Under the pieces are notes generated by a model that was not told the DNA's origin, did no database searches, and saw nothing but the letters and a program-made list of their open reading frames with translations. A stretch of 64,000 bases of DNA, taken from Allobacillus halotolerans (GTDB lineage: Bacteria; Bacillota; Bacilli; Bacillales; Alkalibacillaceae). A program made the position numbers and the translations under genes. Of the stretch, positions 51,906 to 59,610 are shown in pieces. Positions within the stretch are counted from its first letter, which is position 1. Every line of letters begins with the position of its first letter. Location: NCBI RefSeq assembly GCF_028743495.1, contig NZ_CP117968.1; one strand, 5' to 3'.

Positions 51906-54838
51906 GTGAAGTCCAAGCTTGGAACGAAGAGACGTTAGTTGAAAATCGAATGATTGATCAACTGAAGAAGCTTGGCTACACGTATGTCAATGGAGCGACT
52001 CTTGATCTTGAACGGACGTCGCAAAATGAAGTTGTGCTTAAAGAGCGTTTAATAAATTCTGTTAAGAGACTTAATCCATGGATTAGCGAAAACAACTTAA
52101 ATAAGGTTGTTCGCAAAATTACACACATGGAAGCTACTAGTTTGATGGAAGCTAATCAAGAATTCCATGAAATCCTGATCAATAAGTTATCTGTTCAACA
52201 AGATTTAGGAAGCGGAAGGAAGAGTCAGACGGTTCAGTTGATCGATTTTGATAACATCGATGAAAATGAATTTATTATTACCCGTCAATTGAGCTATACG
52301 AATGCGAATGAAACGATTCGTCCGGATATTATGCTTTATGTCAATGGTCTTCCGTTAGTTGTGATTGAGTGTAAAAGTCCGACTCTCCCTCCAGATGAAC
52401 AAATCGGCCAAGGGGTTAAGCAGCTGAAACGGTACCAAATCGTTAATGAAAATTTGTTTTATTACAATCAGTTTATGGTCTCAACGAGTAATGATCGAGC
52501 CAAGGTGGGAACGATTGGTGCCAGTGTCCAACATTATTCCACGTGGAGAGAACCTTACCCATTAACGGTTGATGAGATTGGTTCAAACGCCACACCTCAA
52601 GATGTTCTGACCCAAGGTATTTTGGACAGGGAGAGACTGTTTGATATCATTCTAAATTTCATCGTCTATGAACCGGAAGATGGTCGTGTGATTAAGAAAA
52701 TGGCACGATATCAACAATATCGAGCGGTGAATAAAGCGGTAGAACGAATCTTAACGGGTGAACACCCACAAGCTCGAGGAGGGGTTGTTTGGGCAACACA
52801 AGGTTCAGGAAAATCTTTATCAATGGTCTTTTTATCGATGAAATTAAGGCGACTAAAAGAACTAGAGAATCCTACAATCGTCGTCGTAACTGACCGTCAA
52901 GATTTAGACCGTCAAATTACGAACACATTTAAACGTTGTGGTTTCCCGAATCCGAAACAAGCTGAGTCCGTTGAGGAGTTAAAAAGTCTTCTCCAACAAG
53001 GCCCTGGAACAACGGTGATGACCTTGGTTCAAAAGTTCCAAACGGATGAAGGGGAAGAGTATCCATTATTGACGGACTCAGAGAATGTGATTGTTTTGGT
53101 CGATGAGTCGCACCGTTCCCAATATAGTTCACTGGCGATGAACATGCGGACAGGGTTACCGAATGCGACGTACATTGGTTTTACTGGAACACCAATCGAT
53201 AAAGAAGATAAAAGTACCGTGCGAACATTTGGTACATACATCGATAAGTATCCAATCGAAAAAGCCGTTGAAGATGGGGCAACAGTACCTATTTTTTATG
53301 AAGCTCGGTTGATTGACTTGCATGTGCAAGGTGAGACGATCGATGAGTTGTTTGATCGCTTTTTCCGTAATTACTCGGATGAAGATCGAGAACGGATTAA
53401 ACAGAAGTATGTGACCGAAGAAGCGTTGACTTCATCACCGAAGCGGATAAGAGAAGTCGTTTTAGATATTGTCGAACACTACGAGGAGCATATTGAACCG
53501 AATGGATTTAAAGCACAAATCGTTACAGTTTCCCGTGAGGCGGCTGTTGCATATAAAGAGCTGCTGGATGAATTAAGTGATTATGAATCGGCCGTGATTA
53601 TCTCCAGTGGTCATAATGACTCCGAGCGAATGAAACAATATGGACTTTCTCAAACAGAAGAGAAAGAAGTTATTCAGCGATTCAAAAAGCCATTACATGA
53701 GGACCCGCTCGCTTTCTTAATTGTGTGTGATAAATTGCTGACAGGATTTGATGCTCCTGTGGAACAAGTCATGTATTTGGACAAGCCGCTAAAAGAACAT
53801 AATCTCTTACAGGCAATTGCGAGAACGAACAGAACCTATGATAAAAAGTCTTATGGTTTAATTGTGGATTACTATGGTGTCTCTCGTTTCTTGGAAGAAG
53901 CTTTAGGAATCTTTCATGAAGAAGATATTAAGGGAGCGATGCATCATGTCGACGAAGAAATCCCTAGATTAGAGAGCCGCCACCGAAAAGCAATGCGATT
54001 TTTTGATCACGTAGACAAAAAAGATTCTGATGCCTGTCTGAAAGTGCTTGAACCTGAAGATATTCGGAATTCATTTGATATGGCATTTAAAAAGTTCTCG
54101 GAAAGTATGGATATGATCATGCCGAGTCCTAAAGCCCAGCCGTATTTAGAGGATTTAAAGTGGTTAGGGAAGATTCGAAAACTTGCGAAGTCACGATATC
54201 ATATCGACGAAGGAATGGATATTTCCGACTGTGGGGGGAAGGTTCGTCAATTAATCGAAGAATATATTTACGCATCTGAGCCAGAGATTTTATTTGAGCC
54301 GGTTAATATTCTGACAAGCAGATTCGATGAAAAACTAGATGAGATTAAAACACCAGAGGCGAAAGCTGCCGAAATGGAACATGCTATCAAGCATGAGATT
54401 CGAATCAAGTTAGATGAGAACCCAGTGAAATATACTTCACTGAAAGAGCGATTGGAAGAACTTATCGAGCAACGGAAATCACGCCAGCTAACGATTGAAG
54501 AATTGTTAGAAGAATATCAGGCAATCCGGCAAGAAATGATCAGCATGGAAGAAGAAAGCCAATCAATTGGACTTAAAGACCCACGACAGTTGCCATTCTA
54601 TCAAACGTTGGAACATTATGTACCTGGGTCTGAACATGAAAGTATAAAAGACTTAACTGAAATCATCACTGAAATCATACAAGAAAATGCAGTTATAGAT
54701 TGGACAGAAAAAGAAGATGTGAAGCGCGAAATGCGAAAGAAAGTCAAGCGACAACTACGCGCGAGCTCCATACCCAATCACATAGTTGAAAACGTCGCTA
54801 GAGAACTATTGGATTTAGGAGAAGTCCACTATAAATAA
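51902..54838 (+). CDS. hsdR: Type I restriction endonuclease HsdR
   Basis: 978-residue translocating nuclease. N-terminal PD-(D/E)xK nuclease: RPDIMLYVNGLPLVVIECKS (about residues 137-156). SF2 motor: VWATQGSGKSLSMVFL (Walker A, about 300), IVLVDESHRSQYSS (DESH, about 400), YIGFTGTPID, and helicase motif ARTNRTYDKKSYGLIVDY. C-terminal helical domain binds HsdM. Full length with no damage. ATGA overlap with hsdS. Confidence 0.94.
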   Translation: MSEVQAWNEETLVENRMIDQLKKLGYTYVNGATLDLERTSQNEVVLKERLINSVKRLNPWISENNLNKVVRKITHMEATSLMEANQEFHEILINKLSVQQDLGSGRKSQTVQLIDFDNIDENEFIITRQLSYTNANETIRPDIMLYVNGLPLVVIECKSPTLPPDEQIGQGVKQLKRYQIVNENLFYYNQFMVSTSNDRAKVGTIGASVQHYSTWREPYPLTVDEIGSNATPQDVLTQGILDRERLFDIILNFIVYEPEDGRVIKKMARYQQYRAVNKAVERILTGEHPQARGGVVWATQGSGKSLSMVFLSMKLRRLKELENPTIVVVTDRQDLDRQITNTFKRCGFPNPKQAESVEELKSLLQQGPGTTVMTLVQKFQTDEGEEYPLLTDSENVIVLVDESHRSQYSSLAMNMRTGLPNATYIGFTGTPIDKEDKSTVRTFGTYIDKYPIEKAVEDGATVPIFYEARLIDLHVQGETIDELFDRFFRNYSDEDRERIKQKYVTEEALTSSPKRIREVVLDIVEHYEEHIEPNGFKAQIVTVSREAAVAYKELLDELSDYESAVIISSGHNDSERMKQYGLSQTEEKEVIQRFKKPLHEDPLAFLIVCDKLLTGFDAPVEQVMYLDKPLKEHNLLQAIARTNRTYDKKSYGLIVDYYGVSRFLEEALGIFHEEDIKGAMHHVDEEIPRLESRHRKAMRFFDHVDKKDSDACLKVLEPEDIRNSFDMAFKKFSESMDMIMPSPKAQPYLEDLKWLGKIRKLAKSRYHIDEGMDISDCGGKVRQLIEEYIYASEPEILFEPVNILTSRFDEKLDEIKTPEAKAAEMEHAIKHEIRIKLDENPVKYTSLKERLEELIEQRKSRQLTIEELLEEYQAIRQEMISMEEESQSIGLKDPRQLPFYQTLEHYVPGSEHESIKDLTEIITEIIQENAVIDWTEKEDVKREMRKKVKRQLRASSIPNHIVENVARELLDLGEVHYK

Positions 54839-54853
54839 CTTTATGTATGAAGA

Positions 54854-54888
54854 AGAGACATGACTTAAACTGAGTAAGTCATGTCTCT
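54854..54888. terminator. Bidirectional terminator between hsdR and the metallopeptidase gene
   Basis: AGAGACATGACTTA and TAAGTCATGTCTCT form a 14-bp stem, followed by ATTATTTTG. It overlaps the last codons of the minus-strand gene. Confidence 0.85.
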
Positions 54889-55635
54889 ATTATTTTGTCC
54901 TTCTTTTAAACCGACACAATGCAACTCCACGCCATGCACTCTTAACCATTCTTTAGCTTCTTCATAATGAGGTAACGTTGCTTTAACTAATCGCCAAAAC
55001 TTTTCATTGTGCTCAGGAATTTTTAAATGAACGAGTTCATGAACAACCACATAATCAATCACCCAAATAGGAGCCATCGTGATTCGCCAATTAATATAAA
55101 TATCACCAATCGGTGTACATGTTCCCCAGCGTTTATGTTGCGTCCTCAACTGAAGTGAATTTGGTTCCACACCGAGAATGTCTTGATAGTAATCAGCACG
55201 TTCTAGAATCTTTTTGTGACCGTGTAGTCTATACCATTGGATTAATTTCTGTTCAAGGGTATGTTGAATTTGATCTTGATTCCATTGTTCTGGAACCCTC
55301 GCAATAAACCGCCCTTGTTTAAACTGAAAGTCGGCTCTTTGGACAGGTTGCTTCAAAACTTTCAAACGATAATTTCGTCCCAAGTATGGCAGCTTTTCAC
55401 CACTGACGTACTCTTTCGGTTGAACGGACGTTTTTACTTCATTAAGTTCTTGGAGTTTTTGAGTAACCCAAGGCGCTTTTTTGTAAAGAATTTCAGTAAG
55501 TTGATCGTCACTTATATCCTTTGGAGTATATACCTCAACACCATTGACTAGTGTGACAGATACTTTGATATCTTTTCTATTTTGTTTGTAATGACAGTAG
55601 TGAATAGTTGTAGTTCCGTATTTTAGACTAGGCAT
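54865..55635 (-). CDS. YgjP-like M48-type metallopeptidase
   Basis: 256-residue SprT/YgjP-family protein. The zinc motif HExxH lies in VVHELVHLKIPEHNEKFW with the downstream glutamate/His region. N-terminal SLKYGTTTIHYCHYKQNRKD and the RWGTC motif (HKRWGTCTPIGDIYINWRI) are typical of DUF45. These genes are often found with type I R-M systems, where their role is unclear. Convergent with hsdR. Confidence 0.88.
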   Translation of the reverse strand: MPSLKYGTTTIHYCHYKQNRKDIKVSVTLVNGVEVYTPKDISDDQLTEILYKKAPWVTQKLQELNEVKTSVQPKEYVSGEKLPYLGRNYRLKVLKQPVQRADFQFKQGRFIARVPEQWNQDQIQHTLEQKLIQWYRLHGHKKILERADYYQDILGVEPNSLQLRTQHKRWGTCTPIGDIYINWRITMAPIWVIDYVVVHELVHLKIPEHNEKFWRLVKATLPHYEEAKEWLRVHGVELHCVGLKEGQNNRDMTYSV

Positions 55636-55975
55636 TTATTAATCTACCTTCTTTCTATACTTATCTTAAACTGAATTAAAGTAAGCGGCAAATGTTATTG
55701 ATTCCAGTGTAATTAATTAAGTCAGAAAAATAAGAAATTTGAATGAATATGTCAAATCAACTACTAATATATGGTATAATTTATGTAAATATATATTTAA
55801 TTTTAATGGTTTTTGGGGGTGTTTCTTCAGTGATGGATAGAACTGATAGCTTTTCGGGTGCCATTACCAATAAAGTAGAGAAAACTTCATAAATAGTGAA
55901 TTTGATTCTTATACATATTGTAATAACTACGTTTATAGCAATCGAATTGCTATAAACAGTGATTATAGAATCTGT
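55636..55975. other. AT-rich junction with no supportable gene
   Basis: No start codon with a binding site gives a convincing product. A stretch at 55820-55880 is open but unlike any family I know. It leads directly into the SNF2 fragment and is probably a deletion scar. Confidence 0.4.
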
Positions 55976-56215
55976 AGATGGTGGAATCCAGCGATTGAAA
56001 ATCAGGCGACGGATCGTGTCTATCGTATAGGTCAAGAAAAGGAAGTCTATGTATACTACCCGATTGCTTCAGCTGATGGCAATGGAACATCTGTTGAAGA
56101 AGTATTACATAATCTCTTGGTAGAGAAAAAGAAATTGGCAGAACACGTTATCGTACCAAGTAAAGAAGAAGACTTTAAACGAGAAGTTTTAGCAAAGATA
56201 GGTTTATCAAATTAA
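55976..56215 (+). pseudogene. C-terminal end of an SNF2-type helicase
   Basis: 80 codons starting at RWWNPAIENQATDRVYRIG, helicase motif VI of SNF2 enzymes, continuing through VYVYYPIASADGNGTSVEE to a normal-looking stop. Everything upstream (motifs I-V) is missing. This is the tail of a gene whose bulk was deleted. Confidence 0.85.
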
Positions 56216-56241
56216 TTGATAAGGATTGGAGGTAGATTTTT

Positions 56242-57426
56242 GTGGAGAATTATTTCTATGATTTCTTAAATCAAATTTCTGAAGAATTTACACGAACGCT
56301 AAGAGAATTGGAGAATGCCATTTATAATAGTCCGCGATCGATGTTAACACATAGCCGGACATTTATTGAGACGCTTCTCGAAAAAGTGATGATCCATGAA
56401 AATATGGAGAATGAACCTTATTTAACGATAATTGAGAGAATACAAGATTTAGATGAGAGTGGCTTATTAACAGACGAAGTGAAAAACTCACTACACGAAG
56501 TCAGGAAATTGGGGAATAAAGCAGCACATGATACACGACAATTTAGGTTTTCTGAATCATTAACTGCATGGGAACATATCTATATCATCGTAAAATGGTT
56601 TGTTGAAGTTTATGGCTCTCATGATATTGAGGTTCCAGAGTATGTGGATCCGGTAATGAGAAGAGATCACTCTTATGACTTAGAAGAGATGAATTTTCGC
56701 TTTCAAAAGATTGAGGAGCTGTTAAAGCAAGCGGTCCAAAACGAACAGCCAAAACAGGTATCAGTTGATTCGCATAATCTGAATGCAAAGAGTACAAATG
56801 ATGCCGATAGTGAAACAGGAGGTCCTGTTGAGAAACAAGAAGTATCTCTTTCTGAAACCATGGATAAAGCGCCGGGTTTAATTCCTATAAGAACAATTTC
56901 TTATGGGAATGATGGCGTTGAGGTTCCTTATTTTCTTAGAGATACCTTCTTGTTGCCACAGAGATTTGAAAACTCAGAACGTTTCTTGGTCCGCTTAGGC
57001 GGTGTGGAAGAAGCAAGAATTATGAGCGAACTGCCTGAAAGACTAGATGGATTCCACAACCGAATCGTTCGTTATAATGAAACTCATTCAGAAGTATTTT
57101 TCTCAGAGTTAAAAAACTTCATAAATGAAGAAATTAGAAGAAGAAAACTAATGCAAAATCGACCAGGAGAATTGTTCTTATTCTACAAGTCAGAAGAAAT
57201 AGTCGTAACAGAGGAACTAGGGAAGATTGAGATTAACAAAGAAAACTTTACAGGTATGCCAGGATTAATTGATCAACTCAATGAAGATGGGATTAAATTC
57301 GTGCGTGACTTACCGAAGGAACTTGTTATTCTGGGTAAGTATAAAGGCGTAGGAACAAGTAGAGTAGAAAGTTTCTTTAATCAATTAAAGGAGAAACAAG
57401 TCTCCAAAATAGAAGAACTGGTTTAA
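56242..57426 (+). CDS. DUF4145-domain protein downstream of the SNF2 remnant
   Basis: 394 residues. N-terminal helical domain (LENAIYNSPRSMLTHSRTFI, then ETLLEKVMI...KLGNKAAHDTRQF) matches DUF4145 with the GNKAAHD motif; the middle is a Ser/Glu-rich linker; C terminus has GLIDQLNEDGIKFVRDLPKE and GKYKGVGTSRVESFF (helix-hairpin-helix-like). GTG 56242 has TTGGAGG upstream, 26 bp after the SNF2 stop. Probably the surviving partner of a two-gene defence or nucleic-acid module. Confidence 0.7.
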   Translation: MENYFYDFLNQISEEFTRTLRELENAIYNSPRSMLTHSRTFIETLLEKVMIHENMENEPYLTIIERIQDLDESGLLTDEVKNSLHEVRKLGNKAAHDTRQFRFSESLTAWEHIYIIVKWFVEVYGSHDIEVPEYVDPVMRRDHSYDLEEMNFRFQKIEELLKQAVQNEQPKQVSVDSHNLNAKSTNDADSETGGPVEKQEVSLSETMDKAPGLIPIRTISYGNDGVEVPYFLRDTFLLPQRFENSERFLVRLGGVEEARIMSELPERLDGFHNRIVRYNETHSEVFFSELKNFINEEIRRRKLMQNRPGELFLFYKSEEIVVTEELGKIEINKENFTGMPGLIDQLNEDGIKFVRDLPKELVILGKYKGVGTSRVESFFNQLKEKQVSKIEELV

Positions 57427-57430
57427 TTAC

Positions 57431-57460
57431 GAGGTAGGGAGAAAATCCCTGCCTCTTTCC
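57431..57460 (+). terminator. Terminator of the DUF4145 gene
   Basis: GAGGTAGGGA and TCCCTGCCTC pair, followed by TTTCCTT. Confidence 0.7.
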
Positions 57461-57541
57461 TTATTGAAGTTAATACCCAAAACACTTAAACAAAAATAAC
57501 CAGTTGTTATAAGAACATTTGTTCCTTGTTAGTTGAATTAA

Positions 57542-57550
57542 TGCTATAAT
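57542..57550 (+). promoter_or_regulatory. Extended -10 promoter of the type I toxin
   Basis: TGC-TATAAT (hexamer 57545-57550). A GC-rich hairpin (CAACCCTGGTTG) lies within the early leader, as in other type I toxin messages. Confidence 0.55.
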
Positions 57551-57622
57551 ATTTATACCCCCTAGCAACCCTGGTTGTTATCGAGAAGAAGATTCTTTCT
57601 TCTGGAAAGGGGGTGTGTAGAT

Positions 57623-57751
57623 ATGGAAGTGTTGGTGTTTGTTACTGCGGTGATCAACTTTGTAGTCGCAGCCATAGAGCTGTCGATTGCAATACGTCAC
57701 TCTAGTAACAATAAAAGAGACTCCCGCTCGGCAAAGCGAAAGTCTCAGTAA
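57623..57751 (+). CDS. Type I toxin, holin-like membrane peptide
   Basis: 42-residue peptide: one membrane span (VLVFVTAVINFVVAAIELSI) then a basic tail RHSSNNKRDSRSAKRKSQ. AAAGGGGGTG precedes the ATG. Size, span, and basic tail match the putative holin-like toxin family (Hol_Tox). An antisense RNA gene covers the tail and 3' region on the opposite strand with promoter and terminator visible. Expected to depolarise the membrane when unrepressed. Confidence 0.75.
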   Translation: MEVLVFVTAVINFVVAAIELSIAIRHSSNNKRDSRSAKRKSQ

Positions 57752-57792
57752 CCCAACCGGGAAGGGAGAAATCCCTTCCCACTCCATATTCT
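57711..57792 (-). ncRNA. Antisense RNA antitoxin 1
   Basis: Minus-strand promoter TTGTTT (57827-57822), 17 bp, TATAAT (57804-57799). Predicted transcript of about 80 nt begins near 57792 and ends after the hairpin GAGACT...AGTCTC (57746-57717) followed by TTTTAT. It overlaps the toxin tail and downstream leader by pairing, as in Firmicute type I systems. A second GC-rich hairpin (GGGAAGGGA/TCCCTTCCC) lies in its 5' half. Confidence 0.7.
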
Positions 57793-57873
57793 ACTCTTAT
57801 TATAACTGCCTTATTCGAAAAAAACAAGACATACGGTATTGGGCAATATTTGATTGCAATCCGACTCTAGTAA

Positions 57874-57953
57874 CGAAAACGAGACCCCCGCTCTACCAAG
57901 CGAAAGTCTCGCTACCACCCGGGAAGGGAGAAATCCCTTCCCACCCATATCTT
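57874..57953 (-). ncRNA. Antisense RNA antitoxin 2 (orphan duplicate)
   Basis: A second unit 165 bp downstream has the same architecture: TTGTTT (57987-57982), 16 bp, TATAAT (57965-57960), GGGAAGGGA hairpin, and terminator hairpin GAGACTTTCGCT...GGTCTC (57910-57881) with GTTTTC. The opposing plus strand retains only a decayed 3' half of a toxin gene (GATTGCAATCCGACTCTAG versus GATTGCAATACGTCACTCTAG), with no intact peptide. Confidence 0.65.
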
Positions 57954-58004
57954 ACTCTTATTATAGCTTCCTTTTCGAATAAAACAAGAAATGAGGTTGG
58001 AAAT

Positions 58005-58085
58005 ATGCTTTGGACAGCATTTGTTCTTTCCATTCTTGCTCTGATTATGTCAACGATTGCATTACTTCTAATGAAGAAACTATGA
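58005..58085 (+). CDS. 26-residue membrane peptide
   Basis: ATG 58005 has GAGGTTGG 4-5 bases upstream. The product LWTAFVLSILALIMSTIALL with a Lys-Lys-Leu end is a single membrane span. It starts 40 bp after antisense unit 2's -10. It could be another type I toxin-like or a regulatory peptide. The rest of 58086-58257 is a promoter region for the next gene. Confidence 0.45.
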   Translation: MLWTAFVLSILALIMSTIALLLMKKL

Positions 58086-58257
58086 ACTTACCACCTTGCT
58101 TTTTGAATTGACCTTCCCATATTCAACTGTATGAATGATTCATCCTTCTCAGATACTCACAGAATAGATTCCTATTATTGAATAAAGTTTTTCGGGTGAC
58201 TATGTATGATTGTCGTGTAAACGAATGAGCATTCAATCAGGATAAGGAGGAACTCCA

Positions 58258-58659
58258 GTGAATATAACAGTAGGGGATAAAATCAAATTTAAGCGAACTT
58301 TTACAGAAGCGGATGTAGAGTTATTTACGAAAGTTTCAATGGATGAAGGTGATCACCATACGACACCGGATGAACTTGGTCGACTTGTTGTTCAAGGATT
58401 GCTTACGGCTACGCTGCCGACAAAAGTCGGTGGGGATTACAATGTGCTTGCTAGGACAATGAATTTCGAATTTTTGAGACCTGTTTTTACAGATGACACG
58501 GTTGAGTGCGTCGTAACAATCGAGGAGCTTGAAAGAAGAGATGAAAAGCGGATATCGATTATGGCGTCATTTATTTGCACGAATCAAAAAGGTAAGCAAG
58601 TGCTAACCGGGAATTTTGCCGGGATTATTCTACAAGATGAAGAGGAGGTGGGAGATTAA
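58258..58659 (+). CDS. MaoC-like (hotdog-fold) dehydratase
   Basis: 133-residue hotdog protein of the MaoC/R-specific enoyl-CoA hydratase type: VGDKIKFKRTFTEADVELFT, VVQGLLTATLPTKVGG and NFEFLRPVFTDDTVEC. The catalytic Asp/His pattern (DxxxxH-like) is weak here (SMDEGDHHTTPDE), so it may be a non-catalytic or altered member. AAGGAGGAA lies before GTG 58258. Overlaps the VOC gene by one base. Confidence 0.75.
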   Translation: MNITVGDKIKFKRTFTEADVELFTKVSMDEGDHHTTPDELGRLVVQGLLTATLPTKVGGDYNVLARTMNFEFLRPVFTDDTVECVVTIEELERRDEKRISIMASFICTNQKGKQVLTGNFAGIILQDEEEVGD

Positions 58660-59039
58660 TGGAGAAAACAATACCGATCAAAAATCAAATGAATGGAATC
58701 TTTGTTCATGTAACTGATTTGAAGCGTTCAGCGCAATGGTATTCTGATTTGGTCGGCTTGTCGATCGATTTGGACCAGGTAAAATCCCCTGTATTTAATT
58801 TACCAGTGACCGGGACGACTTCGCTAACGTTGGATGACCACACATTTGACCCGAATTTCAAGCATCAAGTGACACCGAATCCGTTGTTTAATTTGTTTGC
58901 ACCGAATATTGATGCTGCGTATCAATATGTTCGCGATAAAGATATTCCAGTCGTGCGAGAGATTGAGTGGGTCGGTAAAACAGCGTAGTTTAATATTGAA
59001 GATCCTGATGGAAATGTGATCATGATTTGTAATTGTTAG
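58659..59039 (+). pseudogene. VOC-superfamily protein interrupted by an in-frame TAG
   Basis: Reads NGIFVHVTDLKRSAQWYSDL ... VREIEWVGKTA then TAG (58986-58988), then continues in the same frame FNIEDPDGNVIMICNC to a second stop at 59039. The second piece is the normal C-terminal strand of a VOC domain, so the stop is within the gene; a TGG in place of TAG is the simplest ancestor. The truncated 109-residue product would lack the last beta strand. Confidence 0.85.
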
Positions 59040-59060
59040 TTTTTCTGCAAACTCCATTTC

Positions 59061-59088
59061 AGACAAGGATAATTCCTTGTCTTTTTTA
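59061..59088 (+). terminator. Terminator after the VOC gene
   Basis: AGACAAGGA and TCCTTGTCT pair, followed by TTTTTTAG. Confidence 0.85.
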
Positions 59089-59307
59089 GTTTAAAAACGC
59101 TCGCAAAGCCATTTTTAGAAAGTGTTAGAAAATTCATTCTTTTCCGCTTTAATTAGTTGATAAATCGAGAGTAAACGATTAAATGTGTCCAAAAATAAAA
59201 AGATTTAAAAGTATATGTTTAACTATTTACTCAAACGTTTATATTTGGTAGTATATCCTTGTAAACAAAGAAATTTGAAGATTTTTAAGAAAGGAAGGGT
59301 GTTCGTT

Positions 59308-59469
59308 ATGAATTTATCACTAGTAATTATCACTTTAGTCGTATTAGCGACTTTTATGATTATGGCTGCGGTTACAGATGCTGTTCAACATTTCCAGAAC
59401 AGAAAAAACCGTCATATGATCGACCCACAGATTTCCAACCAAATGGATATGGAAGTTGGTCATAGATAA
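59308..59469 (+). CDS. Small single-span membrane protein
   Basis: 53 residues: one hydrophobic helix (LVIITLVVLATFMIMAAV) followed by a polar tail with DAVQHFQNRKNRHMID. AAGGAAGGG lies before ATG 59308. Unknown family; independent unit with its own terminator. Confidence 0.6.
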   Translation: MNLSLVIITLVVLATFMIMAAVTDAVQHFQNRKNRHMIDPQISNQMDMEVGHR

Positions 59470-59484
59470 TGAAACCACTTTAAT

Positions 59485-59528
59485 AACAAGATGCGTAGAC
59501 AAAGAATAAAACGCATCTTGTTTTTTTA
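59485..59528 (+). terminator. Terminator of the small membrane protein gene
   Basis: AACAAGATGCGT and ACGCATCTTGTT pair, followed by TTTTTAT. Confidence 0.85.
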
Positions 59529-59575
59529 TGTAAAAAAACTACACTAAGTTATAAAAAATGATCGACGCCAATAAA

Positions 59576-59608
59576 TAAAAAACCGGACGAACAGCTCGCC
59601 CGGAGTAG
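59576..59608 (-). terminator. Terminator of the T-box-controlled brnQ
   Basis: On the minus strand CCGGGCGAGC pairs with GTTCGTCCGG and is followed by TTTTTTAT. Confidence 0.85.
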
Positions 59609-59610
59609 TA

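Noticed and set aside
57687..58085. 132-codon protein across the antisense units
   Set aside because: The frame crosses the toxin gene and both terminator hairpins without its own start signal; the 42- and 26-residue genes with ribosome binding sites explain the region better.
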